From Paenibacillus sp. SYP-B3998 (GTDB lineage: Bacteria; Bacillota; Bacilli; Paenibacillales; NBRC-103111), in contig NZ_JAAIKC010000003.1 of NCBI RefSeq assembly GCF_010820665.1, forward strand, positions 62,001 through 126,000: a DNA stretch of 64,000 nt. The letters run 5' to 3'. This document shows positions 18,175 through 27,023 of the stretch, piece after piece (positions within the stretch are counted from its first letter, which is position 1; each line of letters begins with the position of its first letter). A model generated the notes under the pieces. That model was not told the origin of the DNA, searched no databases, and saw nothing but the letters and a program-made list of their open reading frames with translations. The position numbers and the translations under genes are program-made.

Positions 18175-18948
18175 ATGATCCATTTATCTGGCATTCATTT
18201 TATTCGTCAAGACCGGCACATTCTCGAGGATGTGAGCTTGGATATTAAGCAAGGCGAACACTGGATTTTGTTAGGAAGAAACGGCTCTGGGAAGACTACA
18301 CTACTGGAAATGATGAATGGCTATGAATTTCCGAGCAGAGGTACCGTTGATGTTTTAGAGAACCGTTATGGTCAATGTGATGTAAGAGAAGTCCGCAAAA
18401 AGATCGGCTACATCTCACAGTCTCTCTTCGAAAAGTTAAATCTCAACGATCCGGTTTGGGAAGTTGTAGCTACGGGAGAATACGCGTACCTTCGGTTTTA
18501 CCAAGAAATTCCTCGAGAGGTCAAGGAACGTGCGCTGCATATGCTTGAGAAGGTGCGCATTCTGCATTTGGCGGATCAACCGCTGGGTACACTCTCTCAA
18601 GGGGAACGCAAGAAAGTGATGCTTGCTCGTTCACTAATGATGAAGCCATCGATTCTTATCATGGACGAGCCTGCTGCTGGACTTGATTTGTATGAACGAG
18701 AGCGTTTGCTAACAGACATTAATGACCTTAGTAAACAAGATATAACCGTTGTATATGTAACTCATCATATTGAAGAAATTGTCCCTTTATTTACACATGT
18801 TGCCCTTATTGAGCAAGGGAAGTTAATCGCTGCTGGTCCCAAGAAAGAGGTTTTGACGCCTGAGAATGTGAACAAAGCATTCGGCGTTCAAATAACGTTG
18901 GAGTGGTTCCAAGAACGTCCGTGGATCAAGGTCATTGAGCCAAGATAG
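18175..18948 (+). CDS. ABC transporter ATP-binding protein, YlmA-like
   Basis: A single ABC ATPase of 257 residues: Walker A GRNGSGKTT at about residue 38, signature LSQGERKKV, Walker B ILIMDEPAAGLD and H-loop THHIEE. There is no permease gene beside it. The sequence style resembles B. subtilis YlmA and ModF-type ATPases, whose transport role is unclear. Confidence 0.85.
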   Translation: MIHLSGIHFIRQDRHILEDVSLDIKQGEHWILLGRNGSGKTTLLEMMNGYEFPSRGTVDVLENRYGQCDVREVRKKIGYISQSLFEKLNLNDPVWEVVATGEYAYLRFYQEIPREVKERALHMLEKVRILHLADQPLGTLSQGERKKVMLARSLMMKPSILIMDEPAAGLDLYERERLLTDINDLSKQDITVVYVTHHIEEIVPLFTHVALIEQGKLIAAGPKKEVLTPENVNKAFGVQITLEWFQERPWIKVIEPR

Positions 18949-19040
18949 ACTGGTCAAGGAAATCTAGGATGATTAGGATTCAGATTAACAAATTTAAGTG
19001 AATGAAATTAGGATAAGTAGTTTAGACAAAGGATGCGGCT

Positions 19041-20078
19041 ATGACAATTTTAGCAAAATGTATTGGTACTTCTAACCATGGGTTTGCTCAGTATGCACAA
19101 GAAGAAGTGCGCAGGTTGTTCCCTACTGCCAAATTCACATTACTGGTTCCCACCGAAGTATTCCTGTTCGAAGTACCTATTGAACTGGGAGAAGTGTTAG
19201 CAAAGCTCAGTGAGCAAGAGCCTATTTTCCTTCGGCATGTACAACCCGTTCATCAGGAATGGGAATTGAGCAGATCCGAAGCAGATGTGGATCAACTAAA
19301 AGGTTGGTTAGGACAGGCGAATTCATCTGAGTTCATTGGCTCAGGTAAAAAAGTAGCTGTTCAAGTGCGGAAAGAAGAGCGTGCCAATGTTCCGTATGCG
19401 CCCTTTGCGGTGAAGGCTGCTTTAGACGAAGTTATTGTGTCTCAATTGGAGTCAGAGCCTGTCGTCAGGCACTCGGATTTCATCATTTCAGTCTATGTAA
19501 GTGCAAGCAAGCTATTTGCGGGCATATCTAAGCCAACGGATAATTTGTCGGACTGGTCTGGTGGGGCCATGCGATTTCTTAAGGAAGAAGATCAAATTTC
19601 CCGGGCAAAGTTTAAACTATTAGAAGCCGAGCAGCGTTTTGGGCTTGATTTCAGCTGCGCCCGTGCTGCGCTAGATATCGGAGCTGCGCCAGGGGGATGG
19701 ACGTCGTTCTTACTGGAGCGAGGGTTGCGTGTGACAGCCATTGATCCTGCGGCGATGCATCCAAACTTGCTTGGGAAACCACAATTGACGATCCACAAGA
19801 AAAATGCGGGTGACGTGAAGCTGCGCCAGGACGAATTTGATTTGCTTGTATGTGATATGAGCTGGAACCCACGTCAGATGGCACGGCTTGTCGCTGACTT
19901 GCTTTACGCCCTTCAGAGTGGGGGAACCGCCATTATTACAGTGAAACTCATGCATAAAAAGCCGTTCCAAACCATCCGAGAGCTCATGCAAATCTTTGAG
20001 TCTTCGCTTCATTTGATTAAAGCTAAGCAGTTGTTTCATAACCGCGAGGAACTAACTTTATACTTGCAAAAAATATAG
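19041..20078 (+). CDS. FtsJ/RlmM-like SAM-dependent methyltransferase
   Basis: A 345-residue protein with an N-terminal THUMP-like region (about 1-170) and a C-terminal FtsJ/RrmJ-type methyltransferase. ALDIGAAPGGWTSFLL binds AdoMet, and SRAKFKLLEAE, LLVCDMSWNP and IITVKLMHK carry the Lys-Asp-Lys part of the catalytic set. It resembles RlmM, which methylates the 2'-O of a 23S rRNA cytidine, but the RNA target here is inferred. The ATG lies after AAAGGATG. Confidence 0.82.
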   Translation: MTILAKCIGTSNHGFAQYAQEEVRRLFPTAKFTLLVPTEVFLFEVPIELGEVLAKLSEQEPIFLRHVQPVHQEWELSRSEADVDQLKGWLGQANSSEFIGSGKKVAVQVRKEERANVPYAPFAVKAALDEVIVSQLESEPVVRHSDFIISVYVSASKLFAGISKPTDNLSDWSGGAMRFLKEEDQISRAKFKLLEAEQRFGLDFSCARAALDIGAAPGGWTSFLLERGLRVTAIDPAAMHPNLLGKPQLTIHKKNAGDVKLRQDEFDLLVCDMSWNPRQMARLVADLLYALQSGGTAIITVKLMHKKPFQTIRELMQIFESSLHLIKAKQLFHNREELTLYLQKI

Positions 20079-20109
20079 AAAATGGAAGAATGATGTAGAT
20101 TTTTGTGTG

Positions 20110-20158
20110 AAACCCTCTTATAATCAAGGTGATTCTTACTTGATAAAAGGGGGTTTTT
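20110..20158 (+). terminator. Terminator-like hairpin containing the kinase ribosome site
   Basis: AAACCC (20110-20115) pairs with GGGTTT (20151-20156) and ATCAAG (20123-20128) with CTTGAT (20139-20144), followed by a T run to 20158. The descending arm includes AAAAGGGGG, the only Shine-Dalgarno candidate of the kinase gene. It may terminate the methyltransferase transcript, mask the kinase start, or both. Confidence 0.65.
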
Positions 20159-21815
20159 GATTATTTTGAATAACAAGCAGCATTTAATCGGTTCAACCAT
20201 AGGGGGAAGATACTGGATTCACTCCTTGCTCGGTCAAGGTGGAATGGGACATGTCTATTTAGCGGAAGATATGAAACTGAAAGGAAAAAAATGGGCTGTA
20301 AAAGCTTGCCTGCCATTCGAGGCAGATCCAGCACTTTTTTTGGAGGAGGCGGAAATGTTGGCCAAACTCCAGCATCCGCAGCTACCGCAGCTTGTGGATT
20401 ATTTTACGACGTACGATGGTAGCTGCTACTTAGTGATGGACTATATCCAAGGGCCAACGTTGCAAGATTTGTTCGAAGAAAAAGGTCGTGAGCTTCCTGT
20501 TTCCAAAATTGTGAATATAGCTTTGCAACTATGTGACTTGTTTCATTATTTGCATACGTTTCAGCCACAGGCGATCATTTATCGCGATCTGAAACCTGCC
20601 AATGTAATGCTAAGCGAGCTTGATCAAGTGAGACTGATCGATTTTGGAGTGGCTCGACATTACACACTAGGAAAATCGTCGGATACGATGCCGATCGGGA
20701 CGGTTGGTTTTGCAGCGCCAGAGCAGTTTCTAGGTTTACAGACAGATGTCAGAACTGATTTATTTACACTAGGCGCTATGCTGTATTACCTGCTTTCAGG
20801 AGGGCAATACGCTTCTATGTCACAGCAACCATTAAAGCATTTCCGCAAAGGGTTACCTGATGCTTTGACGACAACTATCCAATTACTGCTTAACGAGCAG
20901 CCTCAAGAGCGTTGTCAATCTGCAATGGAAGTAAAGCATCGGCTCCGTGCCATACAATCCGAGATAAATGATCAGGGAAGCATGAAAAGTCTTCAACAGG
21001 GTCACCAAACAGCTGTGAGAACAATACCTGATAAACTGATCGTAGTGGGGGGATTGTTTGCTGGTGTGGGGTCAACATTTACTGCTATTTCATTAGCTCG
21101 AATGTTACATGCCAGGCAGATTCCTAATGCGCTTGTCGAGCATCCAAAGATAGAACCTGATCTGTATATGCTTCTGTATGGCGATCATCAGGCACCAGAA
21201 GGATACAGATTCGCATCAGAATGTCTTATTGATTCTACACCATTTGATGGGATGCTTTGGACAAGTGGATTCACATCATGGCTGCCTTTAAACCCCGAGG
21301 GGTTTCGTGAACCCTGGCTTCCAGCCGATTCCTTTAAGTTGTTGTATGCAATTAAAGCGCCGATCGTCATCTTGGATGTTTCGACTCAATGGGAGGAACA
21401 GACGATCCAGGAGTTATGCCATAGCGCTGATGAAATCGTTGTGGTGCTTGATGCTTCGCCAGGCAAATGCAACCGACCGAGTGCGAGGGCCAAGTTAGAA
21501 CAACTTGAATCCTATCGCAAACGAGGGAAAAGGGTGCATTATGTAGCGAACCGAAGCACATTTGCTCAACTAAACAGAGAGTGGATCGATTCCTTGCCCG
21601 TACCGCCAATAGGAACGATTCCCGAAATTCCCTATGAAGAAGTGATGCGTGCCATTTGGAAAGGGGACTGTATCCAGGATCACCCTCAAATCTTAGCTAG
21701 GCTTGAGGAATCGCTTGCACAGGTTATGCATGCAATTTTACCTGGGAATAACCATCGCTTAAGCAATAATTCACGTGCGAGAACGTTTTTTTCGCGATTC
21801 AAAAAGCAGGGTTAA
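20157..21815 (+). CDS. Ser/Thr protein kinase fused to a degenerate TadZ/MinD-like domain
   Basis: A 552-residue cytoplasmic protein. Residues 1-270 form an eukaryotic-type kinase: Gly loop LGQGGMGHVYLAED, Lys49 in AVKA, catalytic Asp144 in YRDLKPANV (Tyr replaces His of HRD), Asp162 in IDFGVAR, then APE. Residues about 290-530 resemble a TadZ/CpaE/MinD-type NTPase, but the P-loop reads GLFAGVGSTFTA, without the Lys. There is no membrane segment and no PASTA repeats, unlike PrkC. The start is TTG 20157 or TTG 20166. The Tad operon begins about 1 kb downstream, and an FHA protein closes it, suggesting a joint job. Confidence 0.85.
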   Translation: MIILNNKQHLIGSTIGGRYWIHSLLGQGGMGHVYLAEDMKLKGKKWAVKACLPFEADPALFLEEAEMLAKLQHPQLPQLVDYFTTYDGSCYLVMDYIQGPTLQDLFEEKGRELPVSKIVNIALQLCDLFHYLHTFQPQAIIYRDLKPANVMLSELDQVRLIDFGVARHYTLGKSSDTMPIGTVGFAAPEQFLGLQTDVRTDLFTLGAMLYYLLSGGQYASMSQQPLKHFRKGLPDALTTTIQLLLNEQPQERCQSAMEVKHRLRAIQSEINDQGSMKSLQQGHQTAVRTIPDKLIVVGGLFAGVGSTFTAISLARMLHARQIPNALVEHPKIEPDLYMLLYGDHQAPEGYRFASECLIDSTPFDGMLWTSGFTSWLPLNPEGFREPWLPADSFKLLYAIKAPIVILDVSTQWEEQTIQELCHSADEIVVVLDASPGKCNRPSARAKLEQLESYRKRGKRVHYVANRSTFAQLNREWIDSLPVPPIGTIPEIPYEEVMRAIWKGDCIQDHPQILARLEESLAQVMHAILPGNNHRLSNNSRARTFFSRFKKQG

Positions 21816-21816
21816 T

Positions 21817-21995
21817 TCATTTGTTTAATTGATTTATCGTCCAAGCAAGGAAGGTAGCAAAACAAGACCAAAGTAAGCAGGGCACTAGGAGACAAGCAGC
21901 AGAGTATGAAATTGTTGCATAAATCAACAAAAACGTTGAAATGGCGACCAGAAGTGTATCTAGAAATGCTAATCGAGATATAACCATTGCGACAA
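21817..21995 (-). pseudogene. C-terminal remnant of a TspO/MBR family gene
   Basis: On the minus strand, a frame ending at 21817 encodes two hydrophobic segments. Its end (ACLLVPCLLWSCFAT, then a tail ending NQLNK) matches the last helices of TspO/MBR proteins, which end with a LLVPYLLWxxFATxLN block. Only about 57 of the usual 150-160 residues are left, there is no ribosome site, and the upstream part runs into the thioesterase start. I read it as a truncated tryptophan-rich sensory protein gene. Confidence 0.6.
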
Positions 21996-22041
21996 GTATG
22001 ATATGATTCAAGATGTGAAGAACTGAAAAGGGGAGAGAGAG

Positions 22042-22554
22042 ATGGAACAAAGATTTACTAGAGAATCTAGATGCTTCAAAACATCTAGAATTTTCCCTAC
22101 CGATGTGAATAACCACAATACGTTGTTTGGCGGTAAACTAATGTCTTACATTGATGACATTGCTTCCATCGCTGCTCACAAACATTGTCGTAGGTCCGTT
22201 GTAACGGCCTCGACAGATTCTGTGGACTTTTTGTATCCCATCCATACCTCAGATTCCGTTTGCTTAGAATCGTTCGTGACTTGGACAGGCAAGAGTTCGA
22301 TGGAAGTTTTTGTGAAGGTAGTTACAGAGGATTTAAAAACAGGTGCGCGGCGGATAGCGGCAACTTCTTTTCTCACATTCGTAGCGCTGGATGATAACAA
22401 GAAGCCTGTGGTTATTCCTTCTGTTGTGCCGGAAACAGAGGAAGAGACGAAACTGCACGAGTCAGCGCCATTAAGAGCTGAAATTCGTCGTAACCGGAGA
22501 GAAGAGAGTAAGAAGCTTGCCGGGTTTTTAACGATGAAATACCCTTGGGAATAA
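22042..22554 (+). CDS. Acyl-CoA thioesterase, hot-dog fold (YkhA-like)
   Basis: A 170-residue cytoplasmic hot-dog thioesterase. NNHNTLFGGKLMSYIDDIA is the family motif, and VTASTDSVDFLYP follows. It hydrolyses acyl-CoA in known relatives; chain-length preference is unknown. The start ATG follows GGGGAGAGAGAG. A close paralogue is at 51482, with the same motif order and C-terminal PETEEE block. Confidence 0.9.
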   Translation: MEQRFTRESRCFKTSRIFPTDVNNHNTLFGGKLMSYIDDIASIAAHKHCRRSVVTASTDSVDFLYPIHTSDSVCLESFVTWTGKSSMEVFVKVVTEDLKTGARRIAATSFLTFVALDDNKKPVVIPSVVPETEEETKLHESAPLRAEIRRNRREESKKLAGFLTMKYPWE

Positions 22555-22560
22555 AAGGGA

Positions 22561-22588
22561 TTGATTTTTTTGCTGATTGTGGTACAAT
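22561..22588 (+). promoter_or_regulatory. Sigma-A promoter of the Tad operon leader
   Basis: TTGATT (22561-22566), 16 bases, TACAAT (22583-22588), directly after the thioesterase stop. Transcription would start near 22595, upstream of the hairpin at 22613-22668. Confidence 0.55.
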
Positions 22589-22612
22589 TTGGTTAATTTC
22601 ATCTAACAAGCG

Positions 22613-22668
22613 GAAGCACCGTTGATCGTGGAGATATCATCTCCTCAATCGGCGAGTGCTTTTTTTGT
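22613..22668 (+). terminator. Terminator or attenuator in the Tad operon leader
   Basis: AAGCAC pairs with GTGCTT outside, CCG/CGG and TTGA/TCAA in the middle, and GGAGAT/ATCTCC (loop ATC) at the tip, followed by seven T. It lies between the promoter at 22561-22588 and the first gene at 22700. It may terminate thioesterase readthrough or attenuate the Tad operon. Confidence 0.75.
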
Positions 22669-22699
22669 TTTGTTTCTTGGACGTAAAGGAGGTTGATGC

Positions 22700-22792
22700 A
22701 TGGTCTTAGCCACCAAAACGCGCTTGTTCATTGTGTTTGCAGTCATCGGGCTAGTTCTGATTGGCAGTGGATTATATGAGATGTTTTCGTAA
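22700..22792 (+). CDS. 30-residue single-pass membrane peptide heading the Tad operon
   Basis: The ATG lies seven bases after a perfect AAAGGAGG. The frame encodes a short basic start (MVLATKTR), then one hydrophobic helix at about residues 9-24 and the end YEMFS. It is 26 bases before tadZ. No family is recognised. The strong ribosome site and position make it a credible gene, perhaps a small accessory of the pilus machine. Confidence 0.6.
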   Translation: MVLATKTRLFIVFAVIGLVLIGSGLYEMFS

Positions 22793-22818
22793 TTTGAAGA
22801 CCGTATAGGAGGATAATA

Positions 22819-23937
22819 ATGACTAAGATTCAACTCTATGTATTGGATGAAGATAACGCTTATGCTGATCGATTAGCGGCATTTATTCGGACTTCGGAGT
22901 TTGGTGACAAGCTCCAAGTGAAGTTGTTTTCAAAGTTGGATTTCGTGATGGAACTGCTAGATAAACCAGAGTTGGAAGGAATCCTTCTCTTGTCGGAAGC
23001 TTATTATCCGAATTTCACTAATCGATGTACATCGCTATTTAAAATTATTTTGAGTGAACAGATTTGTAATTCCCGAGAGGCAGAAACAAAGCTTCCGTTT
23101 TTGTATCGTTTTCAATCTCTTCATCAGCTAATTTCACGCTTAATGGCCTTCTACTGGGAACAGCAGAAATTGATTGCTTCGGTTGGTTCTAAGCGTACAC
23201 AGATCGTTTCAGTCTTCGGGAGTGTCGGCAATAGCGGAAAGACAATTACGGCCATCCACTTGGCCAAGCAGCTATCCTTTCGGGGCGAGCGTGTCTTTTA
23301 TTTAAGTCTAGAGTCGATTAGTTCTGCCTCGTCTTGGCTGGAGGGAGATTCATCGCGATTCTCACAGCTTTTATATTATTTGAAAAGCACTCCTGAATTA
23401 CTTGGACCGAAAATAGAACTGTTAAAGTCTCATGATCCTCGTCTAAGGTTCGATTACATGACGCCTAGTGATCAAATTAGAGAAATGCAGGAGATGAGCG
23501 GCGAAGATGTCCGGATCTTGCTTGAAGCACTGACTTCTTTGAATCAATATGATTTTATCATCATCGATCTAGAGGCTTCTGTTCATCCAAGAATCGTCAG
23601 GGCGTTAGAACTTAGCGAGTATATCATGTGGATTGTTCTAGATGATTTGAATGGTTTGTTCAAGGCACAAGCTTTGTGCAAGCAAATAGGAAAATTGCAA
23701 GGCGTTCATTTTGTTGTTAATAAATATACGGGGAAGCAAATGAACAACTTTTCAGTTCTTGGGAAAAGTATCGAGTGTTATCTTCCATATATTCCAGAGT
23801 GGAAAATCATTCATTCCGCTGAGCAAATATGGCAATCAGTTATATTTTCAGAGCAAGTGTATGGCATGTTTACTGCTTGCAAATCTAGTTTGTCCTCCCG
23901 TTCGTTGATAGCAAATGAAGAAGCAGCTGCTTCATGA
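22819..23937 (+). CDS. tadZ: TadZ/CpaE-like pilus localisation ATPase
   Basis: A 372-residue protein: an N-terminal receiver-like domain (about 1-115, with DEDNAYADRL where a receiver has its acidic pocket) and a MinD/ParA-type ATPase from about 127, with Walker A GSVGNSGKTITA (Lys141) and FIIIDLEA as the later acidic motif. TadZ relatives place the Tad machine at a cell site. GGAGG precedes the ATG, and the stop overlaps the tadA start by four bases. Confidence 0.82.
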   Translation: MTKIQLYVLDEDNAYADRLAAFIRTSEFGDKLQVKLFSKLDFVMELLDKPELEGILLLSEAYYPNFTNRCTSLFKIILSEQICNSREAETKLPFLYRFQSLHQLISRLMAFYWEQQKLIASVGSKRTQIVSVFGSVGNSGKTITAIHLAKQLSFRGERVFYLSLESISSASSWLEGDSSRFSQLLYYLKSTPELLGPKIELLKSHDPRLRFDYMTPSDQIREMQEMSGEDVRILLEALTSLNQYDFIIIDLEASVHPRIVRALELSEYIMWIVLDDLNGLFKAQALCKQIGKLQGVHFVVNKYTGKQMNNFSVLGKSIECYLPYIPEWKIIHSAEQIWQSVIFSEQVYGMFTACKSSLSSRSLIANEEAAAS

Positions 23938-25196
23938 ACCAGGCCCTTTTTCTCGATCTGAAGCAGCAAATCAATGAGAGGTTAGACCTATCTCATACAG
24001 TGAGTGATACGAGGTTGATGGAACTTATTGAGGAAGCCGTGTTTTCCATATCGGTGGAGCAGGATTGGACATCTAGTGAGATGCATGAGGGGGTTAAGCG
24101 TCTTTTTAACTCTTTCCGGGGGTTAGACATCCTTCAACCGCTTATTGACGATCCCTCTGTGACGGAAATTATGGTAAATGGACATGAGAACATCTTTTTT
24201 GAGCAGAAAGGAGGAGTGGAGCGTTATTCATACGCTTTTGAAAGTGAAGCGAAACTGGAAGATCTCATTCAAATGATCGTTTCCAAGGTTAATCGAATTG
24301 TAAATCAAGGCTCGCCAATCGTTGATGCACGACTCAAAGATGGTTCTCGCGTGAATGTCGTATTACCGCCCGCGTCTCTAAGCGGCCCGACACTGACTAT
24401 TCGTAAGTTCCCGGATAAGCCAATGCTCATGGACGATTTAATTCGTCTGGGGACGATCTCAGAAGAGGCAGCGGAATTGCTTCAGATAATGGTTCAAGCA
24501 GGCTTTAATATTTTCATTGGAGGAGGGACAGGCTCAGGAAAGACTACTTTTTTAAATGCTTTAGGAGCATGGATTCCTAGGGACGAAAGGATTATTACGA
24601 TTGAGGATTCAGCCGAGCTGCAGATACAAACAGTACCCAATCTAGTGCGAATGGAGACCCGAAATGCGAATACGGAAGGCAAGGGGGATATTTCCATTCG
24701 GGATCTAATCCGTGCTTCTCTACGAATGCGTCCGAACCGTATCATCGTCGGCGAGGTGCGCGGAGCGGAAGCGCTCGATATGCTGGCAGCCATGAATACT
24801 GGCCATGATGGTTCGCTCAGCTCTGGACATGCAAACTCATCTTCTGACATGTTAAGCAGATTAGAAACTATGGTTCTAAGTGGCGCTTCCCTTCCTGTAG
24901 AGGTCAGTCGCAAGCAAATAGCTTCAGCGCTAGATGTAATGATTCATATAAGCCGAATACGTGATCGTACCCGTAAAGTGACGGAGATTCATGAAGTACT
25001 CGGTGTCGTGAATGGTGAGGTGCAGCTGCATCCGCTCTTTGTATTTGAAGAGTCTGGTGAAACTAACGATCTTAGAGTGATCGGTAAGCTTACTTACACG
25101 GGCAATAGGCTCCACAACATGCACAAAATTAGAATGGCTGGCTTGCAACTGCCTACATGGATTGTGAAAAGTGAGGAGGCTGGGGGGATTTCTTGA
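23934..25196 (+). CDS. tadA: TadA/CpaF secretion ATPase
   Basis: A hexameric VirB11/PilB-type ATPase of 420 residues that powers Tad pilus assembly. Walker A is GGGTGSGKTTF at about residue 200, followed by TIEDSAELQ (Asp box) and MRPNRIIVGEVRGAEALDML (Walker B and following). The His box lies in the TGHDGSLSSGHANS region. The N-terminal part includes the family block SVTEIMVNG. Overlaps with tadZ and tadB (ATGA, TTGA) indicate tight coupling. Confidence 0.95.
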   Translation: MNQALFLDLKQQINERLDLSHTVSDTRLMELIEEAVFSISVEQDWTSSEMHEGVKRLFNSFRGLDILQPLIDDPSVTEIMVNGHENIFFEQKGGVERYSYAFESEAKLEDLIQMIVSKVNRIVNQGSPIVDARLKDGSRVNVVLPPASLSGPTLTIRKFPDKPMLMDDLIRLGTISEEAAELLQIMVQAGFNIFIGGGTGSGKTTFLNALGAWIPRDERIITIEDSAELQIQTVPNLVRMETRNANTEGKGDISIRDLIRASLRMRPNRIIVGEVRGAEALDMLAAMNTGHDGSLSSGHANSSSDMLSRLETMVLSGASLPVEVSRKQIASALDVMIHISRIRDRTRKVTEIHEVLGVVNGEVQLHPLFVFEESGETNDLRVIGKLTYTGNRLHNMHKIRMAGLQLPTWIVKSEEAGGIS

Positions 25197-26137
25197 CGAT
25201 ACTACTTGTTGTTATAGTAGGCGTTTGTAGTTGGTTTTTGCTAATGATGTTGGAGCGAAAAAGAGGTTCTTCCCGAAAATTGGAAGTGGTTCCCCCTAAA
25301 ATAAGCACTAAAAAACGCTTCATTTTTGGACAAGTCAAACACCCAAGTCACATTGCTCAGGAAGAAATAACAGGCGGACGAGCTGGTAAAGGTACACTTA
25401 TTAATTATAACGACTACGAACTTTCAACGAAAGAGAGAACGATTGCTATTCTAATGCTGGCTTTACCTGCTGTAGGGATAGGTTTGGTCTTCTACAAAAG
25501 TATGTTGTTTGCTTTTGCGCTAAGTACAGTGGGTTTTGCATATCCGCGTATCAGAAAGAAGCAGCTAATTCGATTCCGCAAAAATAAGCTTCATGTTCAA
25601 TTTAAGCAAGCATTAAGTTGCTTGTCATCGTCAATGACGGCGGGAAAATCAATTGAAACTGCTTTTCGCGAAGCGCATGAAGATCTATTGGTCATGTACC
25701 CCGATCCTTCCTGCCTGATTGTCATTGAGTTTGGTATTATCTGCAGAAGGGTGGAGAATGGGGAGCCTATTGAAGCCGGGCTGAAAAATTTTGCTGATCG
25801 TAGTCATTTGGAGGACGTGACTAATTTCACGGATGTTTTTCTTACTTGTAAGCGGACTGGAGGTAACTTGGTTGAAGTCATGAAGCGAACGGCTGGGGTC
25901 ATTGGTGAAAAATTAGAAATTATGCAAGATATCACGGTGATGATTGCCCAGAAGCGTTTTGAATCAAGAGTGCTGTTATTTGCACCGATAATTATCGTTG
26001 CCGTACTTGCTGTAACTTCACCTGAGTACATGGAACCTCTTTATACAGGAAGCGGCGTGCTCATTATGACAGCTAGCTTGCTTCTTCTTTCGGCCTGTTA
26101 CGGGATTACTCAAAAAATTATGAATATCAAGGTGTAG
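25193..26137 (+). CDS. tadB: TadB-like inner-membrane platform protein (T2SS F family)
   Basis: A 314-residue membrane protein with an N-terminal helix (about 1-18), a helix pair near 85-120 and two C-terminal helices. The T2SSF region contains FKQALSCLSSSMTAGKSIET and the later FTDVFLTCKRTGGNLVEV. It forms the membrane platform with TadC. The start is TTG overlapping the tadA stop, after GAGGAGGCTGGGGG. Confidence 0.88.
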   Translation: MTILLVVIVGVCSWFLLMMLERKRGSSRKLEVVPPKISTKKRFIFGQVKHPSHIAQEEITGGRAGKGTLINYNDYELSTKERTIAILMLALPAVGIGLVFYKSMLFAFALSTVGFAYPRIRKKQLIRFRKNKLHVQFKQALSCLSSSMTAGKSIETAFREAHEDLLVMYPDPSCLIVIEFGIICRRVENGEPIEAGLKNFADRSHLEDVTNFTDVFLTCKRTGGNLVEVMKRTAGVIGEKLEIMQDITVMIAQKRFESRVLLFAPIIIVAVLAVTSPEYMEPLYTGSGVLIMTASLLLLSACYGITQKIMNIKV

Positions 26138-26138
26138 C

Positions 26139-27008
26139 ATGTGGATCACGATTATTTGTAGCGTAGAAATGACCGCTATATTGTTCTTGTACTTGTTAGG
26201 TTTTAAAAAATACAATGTGTTCTTTAAAGACAATCCATATCCATTTCAGATGAAGTGGCTGCTTCCTTCTAGTTTTCTTATTGTTGATAAACTTCAGTTG
26301 ATGGAAAGGTTACCCGATCTCACGGCCAAAGTGCATCACAAGCTGCTGACGCTTTATGGGAGAAGCTTCACTACGCATGGCAGCAAATTGTTTTTTGCGG
26401 AGCTAATTTCTGCTTCTATAGGCTGTTTGCTTGTTGTTTCCCTCTTATCCGTCTTGGCTGGAGCAGATGGTACCCTCCTAACCCTTGGCATTGTAACAGC
26501 GATTTTAGTGCCAGTGCTTATGGTTAGGGATCTTGACACGAAAATTCGTAAGAAGCAACAGCATATGATTCTTGAGCTTCCAGAAGTGTTGAATACGATT
26601 GTGCTTCTCGTAAATGCGGGTGAGACGGTTAATCAGGCATGGATTCGCTGTGTACAGGGCCGACTCAACAAGGAGCAGACGCCGTTATACAAAGAACTGG
26701 CTCAAGCTGTTTATGAACTGGAAATGAATGTTTCATTTGCTAAAGTGATGGAGGATTTTAGCAAGCGATGCGCTTTGCATGAGGTATCCTTGTTTACCTC
26801 CACGCTTTTACTGAATTACAAACGAGGAGGGAGTGATTTTGTGATGGCTTTGCAGGCACTTTCATTGGAACTATGGCAAAGACGGAAGTCTGTTTCAAGG
26901 ACATTGGGTGAGGAAGCGTCATCTAAGTTGGTGTTTCCGATGGTTCTAATATTCGTCGTAGTTATGGTCATCGTTGCTGCTCCCGCATTACTTATCATGA
27001 AACAATAA
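26139..27008 (+). CDS. tadC: TadC-like platform protein (T2SS F family)
   Basis: A 289-residue second platform protein. It has an N-terminal helix, a central helix pair at about 85-125 and a C-terminal helix. The T2SSF block ILELPEVLNTIVLLVNAGE is followed by the paired motif SLFTSTLLLNYKRGGSDFV. It lies one base after the tadB stop, so the two are translated together. Confidence 0.86.
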   Translation: MWITIICSVEMTAILFLYLLGFKKYNVFFKDNPYPFQMKWLLPSSFLIVDKLQLMERLPDLTAKVHHKLLTLYGRSFTTHGSKLFFAELISASIGCLLVVSLLSVLAGADGTLLTLGIVTAILVPVLMVRDLDTKIRKKQQHMILELPEVLNTIVLLVNAGETVNQAWIRCVQGRLNKEQTPLYKELAQAVYELEMNVSFAKVMEDFSKRCALHEVSLFTSTLLLNYKRGGSDFVMALQALSLELWQRRKSVSRTLGEEASSKLVFPMVLIFVVVMVIVAAPALLIMKQ

Positions 27009-27023
27009 ACGGAGGAATGTACA

